Assembly (NCBI GenBank): GCA_023441255.1
Contig: JAEZPW010000356.1
Span: 1 to 18,333, forward strand
Direction: 5' to 3'
DNA: 18,333 bases
Source: Acidobacteriota bacterium
GTDB lineage: Bacteria; Acidobacteriota; Terriglobia; Terriglobales; Acidobacteriaceae
Made by a program: the position numbers and the translations under genes. Shown one piece after another: positions 1 to 7,751 of this stretch. The first letter of the stretch is position 1. Every line of letters starts with the position of its first letter. Below the pieces are notes generated by a model, which saw only the letters and a list, made by a program, of their open reading frames with translations, was not told the DNA's origin and did no database searches.

Positions 1-3000
1 AGCACCTGGCGGCCATTGACATAGACTTCGGCGTCAAAATCTCCTGTCATTTCGCCGCTCTGCTTAAGGAAGTCGGTGAGACCGAAGATGACCATGGCAG
101 TCTGCTTGGTGGAATCCCACCAGAATCCCTGGTTGCGATGGGTCACCAGGTACTGGACTGCTTTTGGCAGCAGCGGACTTTGCGGGTGTTCGGCGGTCAG
201 CAGCTTCAGCGCAAGTGCTGTCGATTCGACTGTCGTATCTGAGCTGAAGTCCAGTAGCCAGTCGTGGTCGGAGGGCCACCACGCCTGCATTTCATCCTGT
301 TTGACCGTGCGCTCGAGTTCAGAGGCGAGATCGCCAGAGCGGCCATCGTTCATTTTTCGGAACGCCAACCCGAGAACGGCCAAGCCGAAGGGAGAAAGTC
401 CGTCGCGGCGTTTCCATGCCATCTCGGCGACCTCTTTGTCGCCCTCGCCGGACACGGCCAGCGCATACGCCGCATAAGCCTTCATATCGGGATAGAGTTT
501 CGCATCGTTATTGATAGCCGTGGCGAGCCACTCGCGGGCTTTGGGCAAAGCCTGGTAGCCAACGTCATACCCGGCATCGCGCGCCTGGCCGAGGCCCTGC
601 ACTACGTAGGCGGTCATGAATACGTTGTCGTCGTCGGTCTTCCACCAGCCCCACGCGCCATCCTCGTGCTGGTACGAATACAAGCGATCGAGTCCTGCCC
701 TTACCTTGCGGTCCAGGTCTTGCGGCTTGATGTTCGATTGCGTGCCGAGTTGCTTGATAGCCTGCGCCACGATCACGTTGGGCAGGAAGCTCGACATCGT
801 CTGTTCCGTACAGCCGTACGGGTATGTGGTCAGGTAGTCGAGCGCGCTGAAGATCGTGCCTGCAACCGAAGGGGTGAGTTCGATCTGCAGCGAACGCGAA
901 CCCGGTTGAGCGGAACCGGGGAACGCGAGTTCTACCTGTTTTTCGCCGCCGCCCGCAATAAAGCCGGTCCGCGAATCGCCCAGCTTCACGCCAAATGGCT
1001 CGACCGGAAGCGTCAGTTCCATCGCGTCAGATTCCTGGTCGGTGAGCGCCTTCCCGAGAACCCGCGCTTCCGTGCCGTCGAGAACGCGCACGCGCCAGTC
1101 CACTTTCGCGTCCGACCCTTTCGGCACGGTGATATCGCGAGTCGCACCATCAAGCACCTGCACTCCGCTGAATTCCATCGAGACTCGCGCGGCCTTGTCG
1201 CCGGGGAGGTAGTTGTGAACGATGGTTGAAACGACGACGTCATCGCCCTGGCGGAAGAACCGCGGCACCACGAGGCGCACGAGTACGTTCTTGCGCACGA
1301 TGACCTTGCTTGTGGCAGCGCCGACCTTGGTATCGGTGGTGATGCCGCGGGCCGTCGCCCGCCATGTTGTGAGCGAATCGGGGAACTCGAACTGGACCTG
1401 CGCTTCGCCGGCTGCATTTGTACTGACCTCCGCCTTCCAAAAGGCCGTATCAGGAAACGCTTTGCGTACTTTCGGCTGCACCAGTCGCTCGGGCTTGAGC
1501 TGGGCCAGAGCTTTCGTCGGGCGCACCTGGGCCAGTTGCATCGCCTTCTTGCCTGCTTCTCCGCTGAAGTAATAAGTGAGTGACGTGGAGGTTCCAACCT
1601 CGTCGTAGACCTCTCCGTAGAAATCCGTCGTGATGTTCGGAGTCGAGTCCGGGCGAATATCGTAGATGGCCTCGTCGACCACGCCGACGCTGAACTCGGC
1701 CTGCGCCGGTCTCCCCGCGCTGTCGCGCGCGATTAGCTTGAACGTCGCGGGACTGCCGGGCTGGAACTGCGGCTGCGTCGGTTTCAGTTCCACATTGAGT
1801 GCGGCGTCTGTTGCAGGAACTTTGAGTTTCTTGCGCCCGGAGAACAGTTTCCCGTCTTGGATGTAGGTGGCGTTGATCCAGACGTTCGGAGCGTATTCGC
1901 GCCGGACGGGTATATCGACGGCGACGGCGTTGCCGCTGTTGAGGGCGATCTGGTACTGATAGAGGTACAAACCTTCGACCGTTACCAGGACGTGAGACGC
2001 GCCTTCAGGAACGGTCACGATCGTCCGTGCCGTATCGCCCGGCTTGTATTCCTTTTTGTCCGTCACGATCTGGAGTTTTTCGCGTTTGTTTCCGCGCGCC
2101 CACCACGGCGTGCTGCCGGGTACCCACAGGTACGCGGAATCCTCCACCTGCCGGCTTTCACGCGTCTGCGCAGATACCCGCACGCGGAACTCGCCCGCCT
2201 GCGGAACTCGGAAGCTCACCTGTGCATTTCCGGCGGCATCCGTGCGTCCCGACGTGGAGGAAACTGCCTCTGAAAATTTCTTGCCCTGGTTATCCCAGGC
2301 CATCAGTTCGGCCCGGAAGTCGGTCTGCACCGGGTGCGAGTCGTAATCACGTGCCATGACCGACACCTTCGCATCTGCTCCGGCCTGGTAGACGTAGGAG
2401 TCCGGTTGTGCCGAAACGAAGAAACTGCCGTAGGTCGCGAAGGCGTAGCCCGCGCCTGAAATCTCGCGGTTCCCCTCGTCGGTCACGCGCGCCTCGACGC
2501 GGTAACGCAGGTCGTTGTGCTCGGAGTCGGGCGAAGTCGGAATCGTAATCGTCAGTTTTCCGTCCGCATCGAGCGTCGCCGTGTGTTCATCGGTCTCCTC
2601 GCCAGCGTAGTCGTTGTAGCCGTTCCCCTCGCCACCCGCATCGGTATCGATCTCGGGCACGTCCTCGTCATCGCCCGCGTAGCGACCCGGCGCCCACCAT
2701 TGACTCTTGTGTACCACCCAGACCACTTTGGCGCGCGCCACCGGTTCTCCGAAGAAATACCGTGCCTCGATTGTGGCCTGGATCGGCTGGCCCTGCAGCA
2801 CGCGGGGTGTCGCGGGCGTGACCCTCACCTGGTACTCAGGCTTCTTGTACTCTTCGACGCCGAAGCTCGTCGAGGCGAGAAAGTTGTCGTCCATTTTCGC
2901 GTCGACGGACCAGTCGCCCAGCGCAGCATCCGCAGGAATATTGAAATCGCCGTGCACCGTGCCATTCGAGTTGACGGCAAACTCCTGGGATAGCTTGACC

Positions 3001-4013
3001 TCGCCCTTAGCGTCGTTGATTTCGAGGCGGATGGTGCCACTGGAGGGAATCACCCAGCCCTCACGACCCCGCGCCCGCAGCAAGAACTTGAAATGCACCT
3101 GGTCGCCAGGCCGATAGATCGGTCGCTCCGTGTATCCGTAGGCGTGTATGCGTGTAGCCTCACGGTTGCCGAGAGTCCAGGAATTGAGGGCGTTCGCGGC
3201 AAAGCGTTTGCCGTCGAGGGCGAGGACGGTCACCGAGTCGGGCTTCTCCACCTTGGCTTCTTGCAGCGCCAGACCGTTGCTGTCGGTCTTCGAACCGGCG
3301 AGTTGTTCGCCGTCAACCCAGAGGAGCACGTCAGCATTTGCGATCGGCTTGCCTGACTTCCGCTCCACCACGTAACTGAGCACCTGCTGGCTCGAAGTCT
3401 TGGTAATGACGGCAATCTCGCTGACGATCACCACCGTATAGGCGCGGAGCGTGCCGGTCGTCGCTTCCACCAGGTAGACGCCCGCACCTTTGACCGGGAT
3501 AGTTGCGGTCTGCGACTGCCACGGCTGCCTGTCTTTTGCCGGAGACCAGTTCCACACCGCCACCAGTTGTTGCGGGTTGAGAATCGGCACCGGGGCGAAA
3601 CTCTCGACCTTGCTGACGCTTTGGACTTGCCGCTCCTGCCGCCACTCGCGGATCTCAGATCGCACGCCGGGGCTGAACTGCTCGCGGAAGAAGTCGCGCA
3701 CCGAGGCAAACGTGCGATGTTTCCAGCCATGGAACTTTTCAAGGAAAGTGCGTTCGCGGCCTGTGCGCGGGCCCACTCCGCCGAAGTTGTGCTGATCCTT
3801 TAGCAGCGCGAAGAACTTCACCGGATCGTTGATGCGATAAAGGCGGAATTCCAGTTTGTCGACGTTGTGCGCCCATACTGACACCTCGGCCTTTTCGCCG
3901 GGCGCATAGGTCGCGCTGCTGTTCAGCGTGAACGACGGTTCGTTTTCGTCGGCCAATGTAGGCACGGCAACACACAGCATGAGCAACAGTGCAACAGCCA
4001 GTTTGCTTCGCAT
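1..4013 (-). CDS. Alpha-2-macroglobulin family protein, C-terminus cut by window edge
   Basis: Continuous minus-strand reading frame of 1337 codons that runs off the left edge. Residues 1-21 form a Sec signal peptide ending Thr-Leu-Ala; the Cys near residue 14 is not in a good lipobox, so a soluble periplasmic form is more likely than a lipoprotein. A macroglobulin-domain motif ERPIYRPGDQVHFK lies near residue 296. The central A2M segment (FPDSLTTWRATARGIT) precedes the thioester site YPYGCTEQTMSSFLP, with Cys at residue 1068 and the CxEQ signature intact. A helical toroid follows (QHEDGAWGWWKTDDDN). Bacterial A2Ms are thought to trap attacking proteases through the Cys-Gln thioester. Homologues are usually about 1500-1900 residues, so a few hundred are missing here. 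The ATG overlaps by one base the stop of the upstream DUF1175 gene (TGATG), which indicates translational coupling. Family call is firm; the exact target is unknown. Confidence 0.95.
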   Translation of the reverse strand, partial: MRSKLAVALLLMLCVAVPTLADENEPSFTLNSSATYAPGEKAEVSVWAHNVDKLEFRLYRINDPVKFFALLKDQHNFGGVGPRTGRERTFLEKFHGWKHRTFASVRDFFREQFSPGVRSEIREWRQERQVQSVSKVESFAPVPILNPQQLVAVWNWSPAKDRQPWQSQTATIPVKGAGVYLVEATTGTLRAYTVVIVSEIAVITKTSSQQVLSYVVERKSGKPIANADVLLWVDGEQLAGSKTDSNGLALQEAKVEKPDSVTVLALDGKRFAANALNSWTLGNREATRIHAYGYTERPIYRPGDQVHFKFLLRARGREGWVIPSSGTIRLEINDAKGEVKLSQEFAVNSNGTVHGDFNIPADAALGDWSVDAKMDDNFLASTSFGVEEYKKPEYQVRVTPATPRVLQGQPIQATIEARYFFGEPVARAKVVWVVHKSQWWAPGRYAGDDEDVPEIDTDAGGEGNGYNDYAGEETDEHTATLDADGKLTITIPTSPDSEHNDLRYRVEARVTDEGNREISGAGYAFATYGSFFVSAQPDSYVYQAGADAKVSVMARDYDSHPVQTDFRAELMAWDNQGKKFSEAVSSTSGRTDAAGNAQVSFRVPQAGEFRVRVSAQTRESRQVEDSAYLWVPGSTPWWARGNKREKLQIVTDKKEYKPGDTARTIVTVPEGASHVLVTVEGLYLYQYQIALNSGNAVAVDIPVRREYAPNVWINATYIQDGKLFSGRKKLKVPATDAALNVELKPTQPQFQPGSPATFKLIARDSAGRPAQAEFSVGVVDEAIYDIRPDSTPNITTDFYGEVYDEVGTSTSLTYYFSGEAGKKAMQLAQVRPTKALAQLKPERLVQPKVRKAFPDTAFWKAEVSTNAAGEAQVQFEFPDSLTTWRATARGITTDTKVGAATSKVIVRKNVLVRLVVPRFFRQGDDVVVSTIVHNYLPGDKAARVSMEFSGVQVLDGATRDITVPKGSDAKVDWRVRVLDGTEARVLGKALTDQESDAMELTLPVEPFGVKLGDSRTGFIAGGGEKQVELAFPGSAQPGSRSLQIELTPSVAGTIFSALDYLTTYPYGCTEQTMSSFLPNVIVAQAIKQLGTQSNIKPQDLDRKVRAGLDRLYSYQHEDGAWGWWKTDDDNVFMTAYVVQGLGQARDAGYDVGYQALPKAREWLATAINNDAKLYPDMKAYAAYALAVSGEGDKEVAEMAWKRRDGLSPFGLAVLGLAFRKMNDGRSGDLASELERTVKQDEMQAWWPSDHDWLLDFSSDTTVESTALALKLLTAEHPQSPLLPKAVQYLVTHRNQGFWWDSTKQTAMVIFGLTDFLKQSGEMTGDFDAEVYVNGRQV

Positions 4014-5050
4014 CAGTTCGATCCCCGCAGAATGTTCCAGCGGTAAACTCCCAGGAACGCGCGGTTTTCCGGCAAGGGACGCCAGCGCGCGTCGGGAAAA
4101 TGCATGAGTTGCTGCAAAGTCGTACGTCTGACCTCGCCCGGTCCGCCTTCGATCGGACCGGTGTGATACACCGCCAGGGGCTCGGCGCTACCGTCGAGCG
4201 AACTGCGTTCCAGGTACACCATGGCGTGAAATGGGGAGCGCTGCGAGTCCTGCCTGAAAAAGAGCACGTCGCCGCTCCGCGCGTCGCTGAGGCGGCGCGA
4301 AACCAGATACATGTTGAAGAGGCGCAGGTTCTTTGCGTCGGCGAACTCGGCGAAGGCGTCGCCGCGCAGGTCTTCTGGCACGAATGGTCCCGGCCGCGTT
4401 CTGAACAGCGCCGCTCCCAGCGGAGTATGCGGATACTGGTATTGTCGAACGTCGGGCACGCCAGGCAGACGCGGCAACCACTGCGCCGCCGCCCAGGAAG
4501 TATGGTGGTCGCGCAGTGCTTCGCGATAGGCGAATCGTACCAGCGAAGCACAGTCGGTTACTTCGGGCGCGAATTTCGGTTGCATGAAGAACTGGGATTC
4601 GGCAAGAAACGCGAACCAGCGCCGAAAAGAATCGGCATCCGATGGGTCATCGAGCCGCAGAAAGTCCGGAGTGCCATCAGAGTAGTAATCCGAGGTGCTG
4701 GGAGTGAGCTGAACCGTGACCTGCCGCGTGATTTTACCGGTTGTGAAGCGAACACGCGCTTCTCCCGGAAGCACGCCGGCGCGCAGGCGCACGGAAATGT
4801 GGCCATCCTGCCGTTCCACGGCTTCCACCCGCAGTCGCCACAAATCCGAGGAGCTTACGTTCAGCGTGGCGAGGTCGGCGCTTCGTCCACGCACCTCGGC
4901 CAGCGCCGTAGACGAACCGTCAGCTTCGATCGCAGAGGGGTTGAGAGATACCGACAGGCTCTGATGGTGACCAGAGAACGCAAGTGCAACCGCCAAGGCG
5001 GCTATGCACGGCGTGACGACCGCAATCAGCTTGATCTGCGGGCAACGCAA
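4013..5050 (-). CDS. DUF1175 (YfaT-like) protein, Ig-like plus NlpC/P60-like domain
   Basis: The frame can open at a TTG at 5092 or a TTG at 5050; there is no in-frame ATG. I prefer 5050 because GAGGA lies 11 bases upstream and the product then starts with a short basic segment and a hydrophobic helix (about residues 8-26), like a signal peptide or anchor. Residues about 30-117 look like a bacterial Ig-like domain (NPSAIEADGSS...). The rest matches the DUF1175 pattern: DCASLVRFAYREAL with Cys167, then SGDVLFF and FHAMVYLE with His275. That order resembles the Cys-His core of NlpC/P60 papain-like hydrolases; this comparison is my inference. In enterobacteria DUF1175 (yfaT) sits beside the alpha-2-macroglobulin gene yfaS, and here too it precedes and overlaps an A2M gene. 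A periplasmic partner or peptidoglycan hydrolase role is plausible but unproven. Confidence 0.85.
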   Translation of the reverse strand: MRCPQIKLIAVVTPCIAALAVALAFSGHHQSLSVSLNPSAIEADGSSTALAEVRGRSADLATLNVSSSDLWRLRVEAVERQDGHISVRLRAGVLPGEARVRFTTGKITRQVTVQLTPSTSDYYSDGTPDFLRLDDPSDADSFRRWFAFLAESQFFMQPKFAPEVTDCASLVRFAYREALRDHHTSWAAAQWLPRLPGVPDVRQYQYPHTPLGAALFRTRPGPFVPEDLRGDAFAEFADAKNLRLFNMYLVSRRLSDARSGDVLFFRQDSQRSPFHAMVYLERSSLDGSAEPLAVYHTGPIEGGPGEVRRTTLQQLMHFPDARWRPLPENRAFLGVYRWNILRGSN

Positions 5051-5128
5051 TTGAACGGGAGTCCTCGCGCGAGGATTGTAGCTCCCGCTCAAGTGTGCGG
5101 CAACGGGAACCTTTTCTTATTGTGCGAC

Positions 5129-5168
5129 GAAAACAAAAATGGCCGGCGCGTTCGCTGCCGCCGGCCAT
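5129..5168 (-). terminator. Rho-independent terminator of the S41 gene
   Basis: Perfect 10-bp inverted repeat (ATGGCCGGCG / CGCCGGCCAT, 5139-5148 and 5159-5168) with a 10-base loop. Read on the minus strand it is followed by TTTTTGTTTT. It begins about 20 bases after the S41 stop codon and separates that gene from the DUF1175-A2M pair. Confidence 0.85.
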
Positions 5169-5189
5169 GGACTCAAATGTTATCTTCGA

Positions 5190-6446
5190 TCACTTCGCCG
5201 TCGCCGCCGCTGCGTTGCCCGCATCAGCGCGTTGCGCGTTGTTCTTGAGCACCTGGATCGCGCGGTTGAGCTGCTGGTCCGGTCCCTTCCTGGGTTCCTT
5301 CTTCAGCGGTTCGTTAGTGTTCGAATCCTGGTCCTCGTCGGGCAGGATGAAGTCGTCATCGTTATCAGCCACCAGGATGTTCGGCGTGACCGCCGTGTCT
5401 TGAATGGCCTTCCCCCTCGGCGAGTAATATTTCGCAACTGACAGCATCAGCGCAGAGCCGTCCGGCAGCTCGATCACTTTCTGGATCGAACCAACGCCGA
5501 AGGTTTTGTCGCCAAGCACGTCGCCACGTGCATTCTCAAGGACGGCCGAAGCCACGATCTCAGCTGGTCCTGCAGTTCCGCGATTCACTAGCACCACAAC
5601 CGGCAAAGTCGTGATCGCCTTCGACGGATCGGCATTGAAGTTCTCGCGCGGAAATTTCTGCCCCTGCAAATAGGCTATGGTCCCGTGGTTCAGGAACAGG
5701 TTGGCCGTCGCGACACCCTCGGACTCCTCGCCCAGCGCCGCGTCGCGCAGGTCGAGTACGAGTTTCTTCACGCCAGACTTCTGCAGGTTCTTGATCTTGC
5801 TTGCGATCTCCTGCGATTTCCCCTTCGGGAATGCATCGACCTTCAGATAGCCAATGTCTCCCTCGATCACTTCGGTGCTCACCGGCGGCACCTGCACACG
5901 GTCGCGCGTGATCACCACCTTCGACGGCTCAGCCCGCCGCGCCCGAACGATCGAGACGCTCACGTTCGAACCGACCTGGCCTTGCAGCGCACTATCTATC
6001 TCGGCCAGCGACATCTCGCGGGTGCTCTTGCCCTCCACGGCTTCCATGATGTCGCCGGTGTCCAGCCCGGCCTTGTCTGCCGGTCCGCCCGGCACCACTG
6101 AAATGACGGCCGCGTACCCGAATCGCTTCGAGATTGCTGCCCCGATATCGGCCTTGCCATCCGCCTTCTGCGCCTTGTACGCCTTGTATTCCTGCGGATC
6201 AAGGTAGCTGGAATTGGCGTCAAGCGACTCGAGCAGCCCATGCAAGGCGCCGGCCGTCACGTTGGGGATGTTCGGCTCCTCGACATATTCGCTGCGAATG
6301 CGCGAAAGCACTTCGCTATAGACGCCGAGTTGGCGGTACGCCCCGTCGTTATTGGTGGAAGCCTTGACGCCGAGTCCGCCGGCAATGGTGAGAGCCACGA
6401 GCGCGAACGAGACGCTCAGAATGATCGCTTTCAGAGTTTTGGACAT
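5190..6446 (-). CDS. S41 C-terminal processing peptidase homologue, catalytic dyad lost
   Basis: 418 residues with the layout of CtpA/Prc-type proteases: membrane or signal helix at about 7-27, N-terminal helical region 36-95, PDZ domain about 100-180 (PGGPADKAGLDTGDIMEAVEG) and S41 core about 190-355. Active members have a nucleophilic Ser in SASASEI and a Lys 25 residues later in FGKGS. Here the matching segments read TAGPAEI (Gly293) and FGVGS (Val318), at exactly the 25-residue spacing; the later Gln (Gln322) is kept. The canonical LRNNPGG strand is also altered to LRDAALGEE. The frame is intact, so this is probably a conserved pseudoprotease acting as a scaffold or PDZ binder rather than a decayed gene. 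The acidic tail after 360 (DNDDDFILPDEDQD) is unusual. ATG 6446 is chosen because it begins the signal-like helix. Confidence 0.93.
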   Translation of the reverse strand: MSKTLKAIILSVSFALVALTIAGGLGVKASTNNDGAYRQLGVYSEVLSRIRSEYVEEPNIPNVTAGALHGLLESLDANSSYLDPQEYKAYKAQKADGKADIGAAISKRFGYAAVISVVPGGPADKAGLDTGDIMEAVEGKSTREMSLAEIDSALQGQVGSNVSVSIVRARRAEPSKVVITRDRVQVPPVSTEVIEGDIGYLKVDAFPKGKSQEIASKIKNLQKSGVKKLVLDLRDAALGEESEGVATANLFLNHGTIAYLQGQKFPRENFNADPSKAITTLPVVVLVNRGTAGPAEIVASAVLENARGDVLGDKTFGVGSIQKVIELPDGSALMLSVAKYYSPRGKAIQDTAVTPNILVADNDDDFILPDEDQDSNTNEPLKKEPRKGPDQQLNRAIQVLKNNAQRADAGNAAAATAK

Positions 6447-6520
6447 GGAACTTCATTTCCTGGAGACGTCAGTTTCCCACCGCATTGTTACGGAACAGGA
6501 TGAACCTGACAAGTGCTCTC

Positions 6521-6526
6521 ATTATA
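6521..6526 (-). promoter_or_regulatory. Candidate -10 box of the S41 gene
   Basis: A perfect TATAAT on the minus strand lies 74 bases upstream of the S41 start codon. No convincing -35 hexamer is seen at 16-18 bases spacing, so this is a tentative call. Confidence 0.4.
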
Positions 6527-6920
6527 CCCACAATCTTTGATGCATGTTGCTGACCGCAGGGCGCTAAAAGCATTTTAGAGTTTCGACCACTCGACCCGGC
6601 TGAGTTTGGAGTTCGGCCCTTGTGGCGTAGGGGCCTTCCGACCAGCCAGGGTTGCCTGAACCGCGAGACGGCGCCCAGCCTATCCTTCTATAAGAACGTT
6701 AAGCTCGGCGACCTAAACCAATTCAGCTGCTGGAACCAGTTCCTTGCTCTTCTGGACAGTTCCGACCGCTCCCGACTGCCGCAGTTGCCCGGTGTACGTA
6801 ATCAGACAACCACATCGTTAGGTTGGACGCATGTCGACGCCAAAGGACAGCAACTTCGGGTGGCGAGCCGCTTACTGCGTTGAGAACGTGCCAGACCGCA
6901 ATCCCGCAGCCGGATCATTC

Positions 6921-7050
6921 CCCGGATGGCGAGATGACGAACGGTTCGATCGCTCGATGAAGAGATGGCGAGTGGCCTGATGACGAGACGGCCCGATGGC
7001 GAGATGGCCCCGATGGCGAGTTGGCCCCGATGGCGAGATCGCCCGATTGC
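6921..7050. repeat. Degenerate 17-bp tandem repeat (minisatellite)
   Basis: Three consecutive 17-base units at 6992-7008, 7009-7025 and 7026-7042 follow the pattern cccgatggcgagatggc with one or two changes each. A fourth unit (6975-6991) and looser copies back to about 6921 show more divergence. The array ends six bases before the -35 box of the tRNA promoter. Confidence 0.8.
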
Positions 7051-7055
7051 TTTTA

Positions 7056-7085
7056 TTGACACTCGTTGCGTGCGCCTCTTAGAAT
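7056..7085 (+). promoter_or_regulatory. Near-consensus sigma70 promoter upstream of the tRNA
   Basis: TTGACA (7056-7061), 18-base spacer, TAGAAT (7080-7085). The predicted start falls near 7091-7093, at the beginning of the hairpin at 7088-7128. Confidence 0.75.
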
Positions 7086-7087
7086 CA

Positions 7088-7135
7088 AAGGGCTGAGCCG
7101 CGGCGTGGCATTGGCGCGCTCAGCCCTTCTTTTGT
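7088..7135 (+). terminator. Strong hairpin with T-rich 3' side between promoter and tRNA
   Basis: Perfect 11-bp inverted repeat AAGGGCTGAGC / GCTCAGCCCTT (7088-7098, 7118-7128) with a 19-base loop, then CTTTTG. It has the form of an intrinsic terminator or attenuator, yet it lies directly after the promoter and about 24 bases before the tRNA. It could be a 5' leader attenuator, a tiny stable RNA, or a terminator for minus-strand transcription from the ars side. The form is clear; the role is not. Confidence 0.5.
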
Positions 7136-7151
7136 ACGTCCTGTACACCGT

Positions 7152-7228
7152 GGCGGTGTAGCTCAGGTGGTTAGAGCGACGGTCTCATAATCCGTAGGTC
7201 GCTGGTTCGAGTCCAGCCGCCGCCACCA
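7152..7228 (+). tRNA. tRNA with CAT anticodon (elongator Met or Ile2)
   Basis: Full cloverleaf: acceptor stem GGCGGTG pairs with CGCCGCC (one G-T), D arm GCTC...GAGC, anticodon loop CTCATAA, T arm GCTGG-TTCGAGT-CCAGC, discriminator A and an encoded CCA (7226-7228). The anticodon stem has a T-T mismatch next to the loop. G1-C72 pairing rules out initiator tRNA. CAT can be elongator Met or the lysidine-modified Ile2; the T arm resembles Ile2 species, and the sequence alone does not settle it. Confidence 0.95.
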
Positions 7229-7320
7229 ATCAAATCAACAACTTTCAGGTACCTGCCTGAGCTTTGGCGCACGATAAGACCGGTTGCGCGTCGCCTGTCT
7301 GCCGCTGTCCACGACCTGGA

Positions 7321-7743
7321 TCAGACGAACGACTTCTGGTCCACGAAGCTGCGAACGCGAGCAGCTATTTCGTCTCGCACCTTGCGAAACACTGCTCGTC
7401 GCTGCTCCTCTGTTCCGGCGGCATCAGCGGGGTCTGCAAAAGGCCAGTGCTCCCGTGCGCAGGGACCGGGGAAAATGGGGCACTGCTCCCTGGCGTTGTC
7501 GCACACCGTGATGACGAGAGCAAAGTTCTGGCTGGCGTACGTGCTCACGTCCTTTGAATGCTGCCCTGCTATGTCAATTCCCACCTCGCGCATGACAGCC
7601 ACGGCGAGCGGGTTGAGAGCTGAGGGTCTCGTTCCCGCACTGTGAGCTTCGTAAGTGTCACCGCCATACGCACGGAGAAAGCCTTCGGCCATCTGACTGC
7701 GGCACGAGTTACCCGTACACAGAAACAGAACTCTCGTCTTCAT
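7321..7743 (-). CDS. arsC: Arsenate reductase, LMW-phosphatase (thioredoxin-type) family
   Basis: 140 residues, the normal length for this family. The P-loop CTGNSCRS gives Cys9 and Arg15 (C-x5-R). The redox pair is Cys81 and Cys88 in VCDNAREQC, at the seven-residue spacing of the Cys82/Cys89 pair in characterised enzymes. The HWPFADPAD segment supplies the general-acid Asp. The enzyme reduces As(V) to As(III) in the cytoplasm, passing a disulfide from Cys9 through the other two cysteines to thioredoxin, and As(III) is then exported by the upstream Acr3. The ATG follows the acr3 stop by 8 bases with GGAG in the gap, so it is the last gene of arsR-acr3-arsC. Confidence 0.96.
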   Translation of the reverse strand: MKTRVLFLCTGNSCRSQMAEGFLRAYGGDTYEAHSAGTRPSALNPLAVAVMREVGIDIAGQHSKDVSTYASQNFALVITVCDNAREQCPIFPGPCAREHWPFADPADAAGTEEQRRAVFRKVRDEIAARVRSFVDQKSFV

Positions 7744-7751
7744 CGTGCTCC

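Larger units (their letters stand above)
6447..7055. other. Long intergenic region without convincing protein genes
   Basis: Short open frames on both strands lack ribosome binding sites and recognisable motifs. The left edge carries the S41 upstream region. Position 6564-6578 is a small palindrome (CTAAAA-GCA-TTTTAG) of unknown meaning. The right end is the degenerate tandem repeat that abuts the tRNA promoter. Confidence 0.6.

Noticed and set aside
264..1229. Long plus-strand open frame of 321 codons
   Set aside because: Antisense to the alpha-2-macroglobulin gene, whose domains and thioester motif are unambiguous; the plus-strand translation has no recognisable motif.
3989..5248. Plus-strand open frame of 419 codons
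   Set aside because: Antisense to the DUF1175 gene and both its junctions; composition typical of a high-GC shadow frame.
6564..6578. Small palindrome CTAAAA-GCA-TTTTAG
   Set aside because: Short, isolated, and not positioned at a recognised promoter; not enough for an operator call.
6620..6883. Plus-strand open frame of 87 codons between S41 and the tRNA
   Set aside because: No ribosome binding site, no motif, unremarkable composition; treated as non-coding.
6921..7050. CRISPR array
   Set aside because: Units are contiguous 17-mers without unique spacers, so this is a minisatellite and no cas gene is present.
6802..7062. Minus-strand open frame of 86 codons with repeating LAI/GRL peptides
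   Set aside because: The repetition comes from the 17-bp DNA repeat; no start signal or family match is visible.
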